Positions 1-12,722 are shown, counted from the first letter of the stretch. The stretch: DNA of 64,000 bases from Muscardinus avellanarius (GCA_963383645.1 OY726563.1:25762821-25826820); one strand, 5' to 3'. The notes: generated from the letters alone by a model not told the origin. Made by a program: numbers and translations.

Positions 1-378
1 AAATTTCCTCTAAAATAGTGGCCAGAGAAAATGTTAAGAAGGTTAATACTTCAATCCAAACTACCAGGCAAAAAGCAAACCCCAATGCTTTTGGTTCACA
101 AAAGGAACATCACTACACACATGTAATGACAAAAATAATGCACAGTATATGTGTTCCTGAAAAGGCACTGGGAACATTAAATATTTGTATAGTAGGCAGC
201 ACTGTTGGGAGGGAAGTATTCTACCACTGAACCACTGATGCCTCCTTAGGGCAGCACAAAATAAGAAAATAAAAGAAGAAAGGTTAGGAATTTGAAAAAT
301 GTAGCTGGCTAAGCATTTTTTGCTTAAAAATTTCTATCATATAATATTTTTGTTGTTCTTCATGGTTGTTTGTTCTTT

Positions 379-445
379 TTGGGCTAAAGATGGAATCCAC
401 AGCCTTGTGAATGCTAGGCAAGTACTTTTCTACTCTCCCCATTTT
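379..445 (-). repeat. ID-type SINE fragment
   Basis: The plus strand reads as the antisense ID body: a diverged 'gatggaatccacagccttg' followed by 'atgctaggcaagtactt'. It is a short, diverged tRNA-derived copy with no visible target-site duplication. Confidence 0.7.
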
Positions 446-594
446 GTGATCTTTTAATAGAAATATCTGCCTGGAATCTCTATCTTCCTACACATAATAT
501 CCAAAGATAAAAACTACAACTATTCATTCCTCTTTCTCAGAAAGTTCAGTGACTTCTCACCACCTTATAATTCAGACTCCTTCAGCATAACAAT

Positions 595-815
595 TAGAAT
601 AACTGTAAAAACAACTAACTACTGTGCTTTTCCTATGTTCCAGATATTGTTCTAAAACATTTTACATATTTTATCTTACAATGAACATCACAGGTAGGTA
701 CCTGCATGCTCTTTTAGAAGAAAACAAGGTACAGAGAGGTATTATAACTTACAAAGGCCACAATACTAAAAGGTGATAGAGGTGGAATAGAATGTCCCAG
801 ATCCTCCTTTGCCAG
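595..815 (-). repeat. MIR SINE relic
   Basis: The order of motifs is that of the reverse-complement MIR: 'ttccagatattgttctaaa', 'catcacaggtaggtac', then 'gtacagagaggtattataac' and a degraded 'aaggccacaat'. It is old and diverged. Confidence 0.75.
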
Positions 816-849
816 TGTTTTCTTTTCCTATATTATAGTTATAATCAGG

Positions 850-1040
850 CATAATATAGCAGAACCTAAGCTAGATATTTTATCAATTGTTATTTAATCC
901 TGGTGACAACTCTACATATTGGGTTACTATTTTTTTGAACACATAAGAACACGGGTAGGGGAAAATAACTTCCCCAAAGACAGCTAGCCAGTTATGAATA
1001 GAAAAATATTTGTACTCAAGACTCCTAAGCCAAGTCCTGT
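850..1040 (-). repeat. Second MIR SINE relic, same orientation
   Basis: Reverse-complement MIR order again: 'tatttaatcctggtgacaac', a partial 'gggttactat', then 'ataacttccccaaagacagc' and 'tactcaagactcc'. It lies about 35 bp from the preceding MIR, so the two may be remnants of adjacent insertions. Confidence 0.65.
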
Positions 1041-1194
1041 TAACATGCCACAAAAGCTCTCCTCTGGCTACTTTGCTTCCTATTCTCAAATTCATTCTTT
1101 GCTTTCTTGCCTCTGTGACAATGGTTCTTATGCCATCATTTCTAGCAGTGATTTACCACAGCTCAGTATATAAAGCAGAATTCAGTGGGCTAAA

Positions 1195-1196
<2 letters not shown>

Positions 1197-1225
<29 letters not shown>
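1197..1225. repeat. (GT)n microsatellite
   Basis: About 14 perfect GT units. It creates a short Val-Cys open frame that is not a gene. Confidence 0.95.
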
Positions 1226-1228
<3 letters not shown>

Positions 1229-1499
1229 TGCGACACAACTGGTTGGCTTCTTCTCATTTCTTCCAACTCCATTTTGGATTGGACACTTTCTCTTTTATTA
1301 TCTGCCTTATTGTTATGCCACCCATGCACTCAAAATTTTCATCTTTTAAATACTAGAAATTCACATTTTTATGGTTAAAATGGAATGGATCAGGGCATTT
1401 TCTCCATACTCCACTTTTACTCCTTCTAATTAAGAAAAAATGAACCTTAATATGAAAGCTTCCATTGAAGTCATGCAAAGTTGGTTATTAAATATTCAT

Positions 1500-2000
1500 G
1501 GCTATATTAGTTTTCTATGGCTGTTGTAACAATTTATGGTAGACTTAATGGCATAAAATGATCAAAACTCATTATCCGACTATTCTAGAAGTCAGAAGTC
1601 TGAAAGATGTATCTGATGGACCAAAATCAAGGTGTTAGTAGAGCTACTGTTTCTTCTAAAGGTTGGAGGAATGATTTATTCCTTTCTCTTTTCAAGTTCC
1701 TGGAGTTTGTTTACCTGCATTCATTGGCTCTCAGTCTTGTCCTTTATCTTGCAAGAAATAGTACAGCATCTTCTAGTCTGTCTCTGATTCTGCTGTATTA
1801 TAAAATTCACCTCTCTCATCAAGTGACCTTTGTAATTAGGAACACTGGAATAACCCAGGGTGATCTTCTATTTCAAGGACCTTAACGTAATCCTGTCTAC
1901 AAGGTAAATTTTCCCACATAAGATAACATAGTCACAGGTTCCATGAATTAGGATATGGGCATCTTTGGGGGAAGGGGCATAATTCAACCTACCACAATGT
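1500..2000 (-). repeat. MLT1-class MaLR solo LTR relic
   Basis: On the plus strand it opens with 'ttagttttctatggctgttg' and 'taacaatttatgg', carries 'agaagtcagaagtctgaaag' and 'aaaatcaaggtgttagtaga', and ends 'aattcaacctaccaca'. These are the reverse-complement landmarks of MLT1-type ERVL-MaLR LTRs. No internal retroviral sequence is attached. Confidence 0.75.
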
Positions 2001-2280
2001 TTCTATAGTATTTAACAGTAAAGTGCTTGTCATCATATGAGATACTTCTGTGGGTCTAGCTAATACTCTGTGAAAGTCAGAAACAAAGGTTATGAAATCC
2101 CATAGTACAGAAAGGTCAGGAGGCAAAAAGCAGTGAGAATCCTGGTCTTTGTGGAAGACCTGGTATAACTGAAGTCCTCCAGATATAGGAATGGTAGGTT
2201 TTCCTGTGCTCTTCACTCGTGTCTCCTACCATCTCCTTGAGTTGAGGTGACAACTAGACCTCACAGAGTTATTATATTGA

Positions 2281-2355
2281 GGGGCTGGGGACATAGCTAA
2301 GGAGCAGAGTGCTTGCCAAGAATGCACAAGGTCCTGGGTATGGCACTCAGCACAT
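2281..2355 (+). repeat. ID-type SINE
   Basis: It starts 'ggggctggggacatagct', continues 'gagtgcttgccaagaatgc' and ends 'ggtcctgggtatggcactc', the sense ID body derived from tRNA-Ala. No long A tail remains. Confidence 0.8.
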
Positions 2356-3689
2356 TCCTCTTAAATTCATTAGAATATATATTCAAAATAGTGTTACATT
2401 TTTTTTTAAAAAAAGCCTCTAGAACCCATAAAAACTAAAAATCCTAAAATAGAGACACCATAAGTCCTGAGAAAAAGCAAATCTCCAGAAGTAAACTCTT
2501 GAAGAATTTCAGAATAAAGTTCATATCTTTTGGGAGTGATGTCCTGCAGGAAAGGAAGGTGTATGGCCTTGTGGGATGGATGCAAAAAACCTACCTACCT
2601 ACCTAAGCTTTGCTCATTCACTTCACTCATCCCCCTTTGCACCCACTCATAAACATTACGCCTTTCCCCCAGCTGTCTTCTTCCCTCTTTGTGCATTTTT
2701 AAACTGCATCTACTTTTTGACTTCTGTGCTCTGCAACAACTACAACTGAAAACCGGAAAGATTTTTTAAAAAAATTGTATCGTTACCATGGAGAGCACAA
2801 TTTTCTCATCAGGAAAAGGAGGTGGTGCAGAGGGAGAGGAAAGAACTATGTATTAAAAAATCGAGAGTTAGCCTCTGTGTCTTTTAAACAATATCCAATT
2901 AAATCTTTTCACTTCCATACACAAAACAACAGGGACATAGTAGGTGGGAAATTGAGCCTAAAGATGTGAAGGAATTAGTGGGCTCTGTGATAATGCACTG
3001 AAGGTGTGAGGGAGGTGGGGAAGCAGCCCCTCAACACTGAAGCAGAGAACTAATGAACAATGAGAACTGATAGATAATTATGATGTAGTTGTTTGAACAG
3101 ATGTTGCTCTCTATCATTTTCAAGTAAATGACCTTCAAGAGTGGCAGTAGATGGTTTTCTCTGAAATGATGTGATATGATCATGTAGACAAACAAAGCAG
3201 GTAGAGGGAAGAGACCTATGAAATAGCTCTTAATGAGAAGTTAAAAAATGAAACATTATCAGGACTGAGAGAAAAAGAGAGGTTACCAACCGCACCTTTT
3301 CCTTTTCTCCACTCTTCCCTATGCAAGTTGAAAACAAAGTGGAAGAAAATTCAAATAGGGAATCATCTGGCAGTGAAACATGAGAGAGATTTTAATTAGG
3401 TCTATAATATTATATCTCAAGCTAGAAAAAAAAACTACTGCCAATTCATATATGGCAATAATAAGAAAGACCTGGAAAACAATGGTCACTGGACACTGGG
3501 AAGGACAGAGGAAAGGGCAAGGTGAAAGGAAGCTCAATAAGGACACCAAAATACAGTTCAAGTGCAGGAATTACTTCTAGCTCTTTAGTAGGGAACCTAT
3601 AGGTTAAAAAATTATGATATGCTTCAAAATCAGTAGAAGAGCATAAGACTCACAATGCATAAAAATTTAGGAACATTTGAAATGATGAA

Positions 3690-3830
3690 AATGCTTATTA
3701 TCCTGATTTGATTATTATATATTTTACATATGTACTGAATTCCAATGATAGATGTATTGTAATTACAACTATATATGTACCCCATAATGATGTAAATATA
3801 TTTCAATACAATTATAGAAAAAATACCCAA
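3690..3830 (+). repeat. Possible L1 3' UTR relic
   Basis: The segment 'atcctgatttgattattata', then a 'gtaccccataatgatgtaaa' block, resembles the 3' end of old mammalian L1 elements. The match is short and in very AT-rich DNA, so the call is weak. Confidence 0.35.
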
Positions 3831-4245
3831 AATATTACTTATCCTGCTCTGATTCACATGAGTTGAATCATAAATATATTTATTCTTTCCGATCATTATA
3901 AACAAAATCAAATAATGCAAGTTTAAATGATGTTTCTGAACTTATAAGAGACACCTCATATTTTCAGAAGAAGAATCTGGTACAAATACTGTATGTAAAT
4001 ACTGTGTATAAAGGCTTGCATTATAAGAGCAGTCAAAGAAAAATAACTGTAAATTAATAGAAGCATAAATTTAAAACGTTGGTAGTAATGATATCAGGAA
4101 CAAAAATTCTAAGCAGAAGAGGCATCATAAACACCTCCTCCTGTGATGCTCTTCCCTTTCCCCACTCTAGGTTTTAAAGACACAATGCGATTGTTTTCTG
4201 GGACATGATGATGAATATTTCAGATTCCAAAAGGTCTATTTTTTA

Positions 4246-4312
4246 AATCCTTTTACTGGTGCATTATAGTCATGCATCTTAATGGGGTACAAGATGGTAG
4301 AGGAGAACAAGA
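4246..4312 (-). repeat. 3' end of a rodent L1, heavily 5' truncated
   Basis: The plus strand reads 'ttttactggtgcattatag', 'tcatgcatcttaatggggta' and 'caagatggtag'. The same block recurs at 14343, 37950 and 60945 in this window, which marks it as the antisense 3' terminus of one L1 lineage. Confidence 0.65.
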
Positions 4313-4466
4313 GATTACAATTTTGAAGTTTATGGTAGCATTATATCTCACCACTTAGTAGTGTAAAAGTTTTCTTGTTGACTCATTTGAATTAATGCTT
4401 CAAAATGCAATCTTAATACTGAGTAGATATTTATTTTTTAAAAGAGCAATGTTACTAGAAATGATT

Positions 4467-4600
4467 TTTTTGGTACTGAGGACTAAACCCCAGGGGAATT
4501 CTACCTCTGAAGTACACCCCCAGTCCTTTTTGTTTTTTGAAACAGGTTCCTGTTGTTACTGAGGCTAGCATTGAGAATGTGATCCTCCTGTCTCATATTG
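4467..4600 (-). repeat. B1-ID composite SINE, truncated
   Basis: Antisense ID half ('ggtactgaggactaaacccc', 'cacccccagtccttt') followed by part of the B1 half ('actgaggctagcattgag', 'gatcctcctgtctca'). The 5' end of the SINE is missing. Confidence 0.8.
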
Positions 4601-6559
4601 TAAATACTTTTAACAAATTCTTTGATTATAACTAAATTTGGAGTTACTATGAAGTTGGGAGACTAAGATTGGCAAGTAGAGATCCATTTCAAACCTCTGG
4701 CCCATATGCAAAGCAACAGGTAGATAAAACTCAAGAGATTACAACATTTGAGTTTAGAGAAGATTCATAATAAACCAGTCTGTTTATGATACATAATTCT
4801 CTTTTGGGCAAAGCAAAACTGAAAAATACATATATACACCCAGGGAGGGAGAGATAGACAGTGATAGATTGAGATAGAGATAGGAAAGATGTAAGAGAAA
4901 ACAAGATTCTCTGAAATTTATGGATAACATACTTGCTTATATATTCCCCATAGCATGTTTTGCTAAATACCTCTCAGCATAGCAAAAAGAATATATTATC
5001 CCCAAATTGCAAACTACTAAATAAACAGATTTAAAACTAAGATGATTTGTATGAAAATAAAACAATGAGCTCCTTTCACAGTATAAACAGGATTTCATTA
5101 AGCCAAGTTACAGAAGGGCTACATATCTTCTCAACCTCATGGTTATTGAGGAATATGTAAATCCCAAGCCCCATTGCCCCATACAAGCCAGGGAGATGTT
5201 CTTCTGTAATAGCATTTCATTCATGAATTGAAACCAAATGATTACCTCTTCATAGGACATACAAAGAATTTTTTATTTAAGGGCTTTGAATTTTTTTTGT
5301 TGTTGCACAACTAAAAACAATCAAATTTCAAATATAGTTAAGACAAAGTTGAAAGAAGTGTCTCAAAATATTTGTTAATTATATTATGATGTCGGTAATT
5401 TATATTACATACCTCAGCATAGACATTATGTGATAGGCCAATGTGTTAGCAGTTAGCTGCTAAAATCAAGAATTCATATGAAGGAGAGGGGTCAGAATTT
5501 AATCAGAAAGGTCGGACTCCTGAGACAGGTTCTACAAGCATTTTTAACTCCTTTTATCACAGTCAACACTGGAGGCCTTGCTAATGAGCAAACTGAATGT
5601 CAAATAGGAATTTTCATTTATAAGATTAGTGTTTTTTAAGATACATGATTCAGATAAAATATTCAAGAGCCTTTCTTCATCTTTTTAAATAGCAGGCATA
5701 AATATCTAGCAAGCTATAAAACTTGCTTTTTGCAGGCTTTGATGGCCAACACTCAATGTTGAAACCATTCTGTTTTTCCACATTGAATGTAAAGATTATA
5801 GTTGTCTGATATCTTCTCTAAGGTTAACTGAATCCTCTATATTCTAGAATATTCTTATATCTGCCTTGAGTAAACCTTTTATACAGAGTCTGATGGTAAC
5901 ACATAATAGTTTATTGGAGAATCAGTAACCCTTTTCTCCCGTCCTAAGGTTTTGCTATGTTTTTCTACGAAAATAACCTTAGTAGTTTATTTGCATAATA
6001 ACATTAATTTAGAACAGTTCATAATATTGGGAAAATTATAAACTTTAAAATAAGCTATACCAAAAGGAAGTATAGCAAAGAATTATTGCAGCAACCATTA
6101 CCTCCTTCTATTCAAAATATATTTGATTTTGTTCTTGGAGTGCAACATTAAATTTCTCTTTTGATTTCCTCATGGCTCTATTTGTCCAACATGATTTAAT
6201 AACCACATCTTCAAAAATTTTGTTTTATCATTGTATACTACTTTTAAAATATAAATTAATTTCACACTCTTGCCTTGATTTTCATTTTGAGGGACTCATA
6301 TAATTCTCCCTTCCATAATCAGGCCTAGGACGTTATTTAAGACATCGAAAGGCTGGTATTTATATAATCATCTTATGAGGCATGTATGTGTATGTCTGAC
6401 TTTATGTTTTTTTTGTGTGGGGGGGGGCTAGAATGAGGAAAGGGAAGAGGAAGGAAGAAGAAAGAGTCTGATAATTATAGAATATGATAAATTAGTTTAT
6501 GAAGACAGGATTGTGGTGAAATGAAAATAATTTTGGGATGCCAAAATATTTCTCCTCTT

Positions 6560-6640
6560 TGACTTTTTGGTGCTGGAGATTGAACCTAGAGCTTTATATA
6601 TGCTAGGTATATGTTCTATCACTGAGCTACACCCCCAGAA
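6560..6640 (-). repeat. ID-type SINE
   Basis: Antisense ID body: 'ggtgctggagattgaacc', 'tatgctaggtatatgttct', 'cactgagctacacccccaga'. No B1 half follows, so it is an ID monomer. Confidence 0.75.
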
Positions 6641-7029
6641 TACTCTCTGACATTTTTATCTTAACTCTTTGACAAGTTCTTAGTTACCTTTCTGCTCAAG
6701 ATTCACATTCCCTATTATTACTTCTCTGGATATCTTTGAGAATAGATACTCAGAAAAGTAATATGAAATGTGAAACTTTTTGTGTGCTGACATGATGCTC
6801 AAAAAGTTTCAGATTTTGGATTTTTGGATTAGGAATGCTCAACTGGTAAGGTCTATGTAAAGTTTCAAAATTTAAAAAATTGCAAAATCTAAAATACTTA
6901 TTTTCTCAAGCATTTAAGGGACATTCAACTTGTATTATCTTTTCTAAACAAGGGTATTTTAATAAAACTATTGTTATTAACCAGTATGTACTCAGACTAA
7001 TTCTAAATGTGGCACAATGCAGCTGAAGT

Positions 7030-7175
7030 TTATATATAAATACATATTTATACCATTATATAATATGCATATGTATATAAGTATATATACATATATATAC
7101 ATATTTATATGTATAAGTACATATAATTATATTATGTTAATTAATCATATTACATATACATAAGCATATACATGG
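7030..7175. repeat. AT-rich low-complexity tract
   Basis: A run of TATATA and TACATATA steps with very little G or C. It is probably a decayed (TA)/(TACA) microsatellite. Confidence 0.8.
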
Positions 7176-7224
7176 TTGGTTCTCAAAAATCCTCAATTGG
7201 AAATTTCAATTCAGCACTTATTAA

Positions 7225-7395
7225 TAGCATTTCTTTGGTCAAGTCACTTAACCTTTCTAAGTCTCTCCCTTTTCTAAACGAGAAGAATGCCAGTCAGCTT
7301 GCTCTGCTCTTGAAATAATTAAAATATTAAATAAGAGGTGAATAATATGTTGCCTAATACATACTAAGACTGAGGAATGTTAATTGTAAGCATCA
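7225..7395 (+). repeat. MIR SINE relic
   Basis: Sense MIR landmarks: 'caagtcacttaacctttcta', a degraded 'ctaaacgagaagaatg', then 'attaaatattaaataagagg'-like sequence and 'cctaatacatacta'. Diverged but in the right order. Confidence 0.65.
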
Positions 7396-8080
7396 GAAAT
7401 TTTATGTGAGTGTATTATCTGTCCTTACATTTTTTGGCCTAAAAGAAGCCATTAAAAGCAATTTGGCCAAAATCAAACACTAAAAATTTAAATAATAGTG
7501 GATAAGCTATACTTTCTGACTTTAAAGCATTTCTTCTTTTAATTTTAAAAATATGCCTTTTCACTCATAATTATTTTTACTTTTAATGGAAAAACTTAGG
7601 TATACAAAAAATGTCCAACATTGGGATTCTTGTCATAGTTTCTTTTTTTTGCTATTGCCTTATATCAAAAAAGATACATGACTAGTACAAAATGATATGA
7701 AAATATTAATCTGTAAAATAGCAGAGGCAATAGTCATGATTCCACATTATATGCATGTATGATATTCATAGACATATATGTAGTATGTGTTTCTACAAAA
7801 TATGTATTTGGGCACGTAACAAATATTGCAACAAAGTATTATGTAGTATGCATTGGTTTGTAATACATCATAATTTATTTTAGAAATCTATGAGATTTAG
7901 ACATTTTTCTCAACTAGTCCCTTTTTGAAATAATAAGCTTATCTTAGTTTTTCTGCTCAAAGGCAACCACAATAAATGAGAATCTTTTATATATCTATCC
8001 CAGATTCTTCTTTAGAAATGAAAGACTTATTTCTCCAGCTTTTGGGAGTGTTTCTGGTAGACAACATTCATCTTTAAGAT

Positions 8081-8122
<42 letters not shown>

Positions 8123-8342
8123 AAGAGAAGAGAAGAGAAGAGAAGAGAAGAGGAGAGGAGAGGAGAGGAGAGGAGAGGAGAGGAGAGGAGAGGAGAGGAG
8201 AGGAGAGGGGAGGGGAGGGGAGGGGAGGGGAGGGGAGGGGAGGGGAGGGGAGGGGAGGGGAGGAGAAGAGAAGAGAAGAGAAGAGAAGAGAAGAGGGAGA
8301 GGGAAAAGGGGAGAGGAGGAGGGGGAGGAGAGGGGAGAGAGA
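8081..8342. repeat. 262-nt uninterrupted purine tract
   Basis: Every base from 8081 to 8342 on the plus strand is A or G. Unit structure changes smoothly: (GA)n, then (AAGAG)n, (GGAGA)n, (GGGGA)n, back to (GAAGA)n and a G-rich end, so it is roughly mirror-symmetric. It abuts the A-tail side of the SINE at 8345 and probably grew from that tail. Overlapping open frames of Arg/Glu or Ser/Leu/Pro repeats here are artefacts. In the DMD transcript this is a polypyrimidine run. Confidence 0.95.
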
Positions 8343-8344
8343 TA

Positions 8345-8592
8345 TATGTATATGGTACTGGGAATGGAACCAAAGGCCATTCCAGCTCTGATCTATACCT
8401 CTAGGCCTTTTCTAATTTTTTATTTGTTTGTTTTTGATACATGGTCTCACTAGATTGCTGAGAGTCTCACTAAGCTGCAGTGGCTATCCTCAAACTTACA
8501 ATCCTCCTGTTTTAGCTTCCCCCAAATTCTCTTGTTTTAGCCTTTCAAGTTTTGGGATTATAGGCATGAGCTACCATACCCAGTCCTGTCTT
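8345..8592 (-). repeat. B1-ID composite SINE
   Basis: Antisense copy: 'ggtactgggaatggaacca', 'tctcactagattgctgagag', 'caatcctcctgttttagc' and 'gggattataggcatgagcta'. The B1 half carries about 40 bp of extra sequence, apparently a partial duplication of its 'cttgttttagcc' block. Confidence 0.85.
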
Positions 8593-8599
8593 AGACTTT

Positions 8600-8940
8600 T
8601 TGGGCTACTCTAAAAAGTACATTAAAATAGATAGTTTATGAACACCAGAGTTTATGCTCACAGATTTGAAGCATTAGAAGTCCAAGATCAAGATGCCAGT
8701 AGATTGTCTACTGAAAGCCCCTTCCTCTAATATGGCACCTTCTATATATCCTTACTTGGAGGAAGATGAAGACATCTCTCTAGAGTCCTTTTTATAAAGG
8801 CAATAAATACATTTGTGAGGGCATAGCTTTCATGATATAATCACCTCCAAAAGCCTTTCTTTCTAATACCATTGTCCTAATGATTAAATTTCAACATAAG
8901 CATTTTGGGGGAACACAAACATTCAAAATATAGCAACTCC
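8600..8940 (-). repeat. MLT1-type MaLR LTR relic
   Basis: Landmarks in reverse-complement order: 'agaagtccaagatcaagatg', 'cctctaatatggcacc', 'ataatcacctccaaaagcct' and 'gggggaacacaaacattcaa'. It is a solo, diverged LTR. Confidence 0.75.
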
Positions 8941-9109
8941 TTTGTGAAAATTGTTTCCTTCCCTGAGAAGCCCATATCCAGTGACACGGGCTTAGAAAGG
9001 TACAGTTCCTTCCTACCATGTAACACTTAGGAAAGGCTACTGCCATTCAGAATTCCCTGAATGTTACACTTAGATATAGAGAAGTTCAGAGATGATGTAT
9101 TAAGTCATG

Positions 9110-9425
9110 AGGGTGTCATTGGATTTACTGGTGGTAACCCAGGCAGGTGAAGTGTGGCTGGAGAAGGTGGGTCCCTAGGGGTGTGGCCAGACTGTTCTGG
9201 TGTCTTTGAATACCCTTTTTTGTTCTTTTGCTTCTGGCATCCTTAATGTGAGAGCAGGGTACTTGCTCTCTTCCTCTTTCTGCTTCCCACTGCCATGCCC
9301 TGAGCTTCGTAGACCTGGCCTAACATGGACTGAAGCCTGAAATCTCCAAAACTGTGAGCAAATCAATCTTCCTTCCTTTAAAGTGTACATTGTCAGGCTT
9401 ATTGGATCACAGAAGTGAGAGTGTT
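9110..9425 (+). repeat. Rodent MaLR LTR (ORR1/MT-like)
   Basis: Contains 'ggtggtaacccaggcaggtg', 'ggagaaggtgggtccctagg', 'atggactgaagcctgaaatc' and 'caaaactgtgagcaaatcaa', the usual 3' landmarks of sense MaLR LTRs with a polyadenylation-like AATAAA variant. An open frame on the minus strand is incidental. Confidence 0.7.
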
Positions 9426-10811
9426 AACTGAAGCAATGAATGATCGGTTGAAATATTAACTGAGATTGTATCATAGCCTAACTTCTTCCTTTTCCACATC
9501 CTGCTGACCCCAAAAGTACTTTGAAATAACTATTCTGCATGCTTACGTTCATATCAGGGACTGCTTCTAAGGAACCAAAACTGTGGCAGTGTCTTTAAAC
9601 AAATCGTAAATATTTCGCACTAAGTTCTACAATGTTCTTGTTCTCAAAATCTGTATAGTGTAGGGGCAAAACTTCCTATAAAGGCATGCATTTTTCTTCC
9701 CTTTCTCCTTTGTTAATTACTTGGAGACTTAAGGTAAGAAACAGTTGGAAGAATGAGAGTAGGGTAGATTCCCTGCATATCTTAAACATCCCTATGGCTA
9801 GCTATTACATTTCTCAAAATCATCTCATTTCTGGCCGTAGGCATCAGACTCTGTTGTTTGAAAATCTCTTTCAACAGAAGGTGCCTGCCTCACCAGACTC
9901 CCAAGTTTTCTTCTAATCTAACTAAAAACCTTTCATCTATTAAGAAAATGTACTTTTTCTGGAGTACTTGGAAAAGAGAGAAAAACACTTTTCCTTATTT
10001 TTAATTCATAGCATCGAATGGCAAGGTGCTTTGAAACACTGTACTACTATTGCCCTTTTGATTCCATCTGAGATTTGAAAGTTTGATTTATTTACACTGC
10101 AAAAATACCCATCATGACTAACTGGTTTTTCAAGGGTCTTATTTTTTTTAACCAAGGATAATTTCTATGAATAGAAAGAGGAACGTCCATACAATTCTAT
10201 TTAATCATGTCAAATTAACATTTGTTTTAAAAATGAACTTATTTGTTTTCTTTGACACATAATATAAAATGTCACTATTAGAATGAAATAAAATGGGAAA
10301 AAGTAACGCAGCAGATGGTGGCATGAATATCACAGAGAATTTTTAAAGAATATATACAAAATGCAAGTACAGAACCGAGATTTATTATTTACTAAAATAT
10401 AAAAGAGTGTTTTTAACTCCAAATAACTAAAATATAACCTAGTTTGCTGTTCTGGTTTTAAGATGATTAGACTGAGGATCACAGAAATTGTAGTTTTCCA
10501 ATAACATATAAGGTAAGCCTTTAGGTACCTGACTTCAGACAAAGCTCATCATCCTGCTTCTAGAAATATAGGAAAAAGCAGAAATAAATGTTAGCACAAT
10601 ACTAAAATTTCTCTATATTTTAGGAAAAGTGGAGTGACCAAAATAATAGTGTTTTTTACTGTGATACTCGGTTCTTGTTATGAATAAAAGTTCATATTTA
10701 GAGATATCATTAAATAGTTTACAAAGAAAAAAACAGGACAAGAAACAAAGAATAAAAAAATAAAAAAGGGTAATGACCCAACATTTCCTGTTTATCAGTG
10801 CTGAAAATCTT

Positions 10812-11033
10812 TTTTTGTTGTTGTTTTTTGTAATACTGGGGATAGAACCCAGGGGCATTTTATCTCCGAGCTACACCCCAGCCCTAGTTTTTATTCTTTA
10901 TTTTGAAACAGGGTCTCACTGAGTTGCAAAGGGCCTCAATAAGTAGTAGCTGAGGCTGTTTGTGAACTGTAATCCTCTGGTCTCAACCTCTTGAATGCTG
11001 AGATTACAAGAGTGTGCCACCACGTCAGGCTGA
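10812..11033 (-). repeat. B1-ID composite SINE
   Basis: Full-length antisense copy from 'gtaatactggggatagaacc' through 'tctcactgagttgcaaagg' to 'gtgtgccaccacgtcaggct', preceded by a T-rich stretch (the A tail). Confidence 0.9.
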
Positions 11034-11409
11034 AAATCTTTGTACATTATAGTAGTATAATTATACACTATTATATAGTGTATATTTGTACATGTATTTA
11101 TACATTTTATAAAATTTATTATATTTCTGTTGATGGCTATTAAAAAATGAATATTTATGTTCAGTCTTATTCCTTTTAAAATGACAAAAGAGATGGTATT
11201 GTGTCCTCTTTTTGTTTATTTCTCAAATTCCCTAATAATAACTTAAATAACACTACCAACAGGAAAATAGAGTCAGAACAAGAACTAAATCATGTTTATA
11301 AGATGGTTAGTCTGAATATAAAGGAATAATATTTGGTTTAAAATCTGACTCCTGTTGAAATACAAGAAGCTCCCTCTAACTTGGAGTACTGACTATGGTT
11401 GGTGTATTG

Positions 11410-11765
11410 GTAATTTTTCTCTTCCGTAGCAACTATTAAATTAGGGTAAGAATTCCCATCCTCTTTGTTACCATAATTGGTTCCAGTGTGGGTTAGTGAC
11501 TTATGCTAGTCTAATCAGAGAAGAGCTCAAAGCCTTCACTTGATGGTCAGAGAGGAAATTCTTGCACTTTTAAAAATGTGTATGCAAAAATGTGTCTCTG
11601 CAATTGCTATGACACTGTCAAAGGGGAAAACTGAGCAATGAGGTTAGTCTTGATCATCCTATGTTTGAAACCCACACAATATTGCTATTATATAAGCCAC
11701 TAAATTATCTTTCTTGTTTAAGTCAGATTAAATTGAGTTTTCTATTTGCAATTGAAGATATTGTA
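11410..11765 (+). repeat. Unclassified ancient interspersed repeat relic
   Basis: Ends in 'taagccactaaattatc' and 'gattaaattgagttttctat', an LTR-like 3' end resembling an old mammalian medium-reiterated element. The copy at 14610-15000 appears related. I cannot name the family with confidence. Confidence 0.4.
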
Positions 11766-12540
11766 ATCTAAAAATTCCATGTCTATACCCAATCCCAGAA
11801 TTTATTATACTTCAGTTGGCATTTTATTGATTTTAATAAAACAAAGACAAATTCCATTTCTTATGCTTTTGGAGTTGAGAAATAATTCTATTGAGTTTTA
11901 TCTGTAAGACTATAAAAGATTATCCTTCTAGAATATTTTTGTGTTTACAAAGAATCCTTAGGTACAATGCTCAAAAACTAAGTAAATTAATTTTTAAAGG
12001 TAGAACTTTAGAAAATGTAATAGCATTGGATAGTAATAATATTTTGGGGACAAGAAATTGCTTTTCTAATAGAAAAACTACAATTGACATCTGCATCATT
12101 TCTGATGATCGTAAAAAATCACATCTCAGGGCGTCTTTAGTTACATATTCTGTTCCTTCAAAAAATCATAGGCTACTTAATATTAAACCAAAGAGAAAAC
12201 TGAGAGGAGTAAAAAGAAAGTAAAACAAGGTTTTAGGATGGAAATTACTCCTTGAAAAACAAAACCAATACAAAATAGGAGTTTGAAAAACATAAGTACA
12301 TTATGCACAAAGTGTTGTCACACAATTAAAGGTTATGTGAGATAATTAGGTGTATACTGGGAGATCAAAGACTAAACAATTCAAAATATTTTCCCCAGTA
12401 AACTTTAAATCTCATGAAATTACTCCAGTCAAATTATTAAAGAACCATCCAACTGTGAGTAAAGTATTATATATTTCCTTTTAAAGGAACATAATTTATA
12501 TGTATAAAGATAAATGAGTATAATAGTAAGGATAGATTTC

Positions 12541-12722
12541 AGCTGGGTGTGGTGGCACACGCCTGTAATCTAAGTACTTTGGAGGCTGAGACAGAAGAGT
12601 CAGAGGCTGGAGGCCAGCCTCAGCAGTTTAGTGAGACTCTATTTCAAAGTAGAAACTAAAATGTCTAGTGGTACAGCTCAGAGGTACAATGACCTTGAGT
12701 TTTATTCTTAGTTTAAAAAAGG
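12541..12722 (+). repeat. B1-ID composite SINE
   Basis: Sense copy: 'agctgggtgtggtggcacac', 'gaggccagcctcagcag', 'tttagtgagactctatttca', ending in a degraded ID half. Antisense with respect to DMD. Confidence 0.88.

Noticed and set aside
1010..1378. A 122-codon plus-strand open frame with a hydrophobic N-terminus
   Set aside because: It spans the (GT)n repeat and part of a MIR; composition is that of chance AT-rich frame.
8027..8453. Three overlapping open frames of 99-124 codons rich in Arg/Glu or Ser/Leu/Pro
   Set aside because: They are translations of the purine tract and the adjoining SINE; no start context, homology or splice structure.
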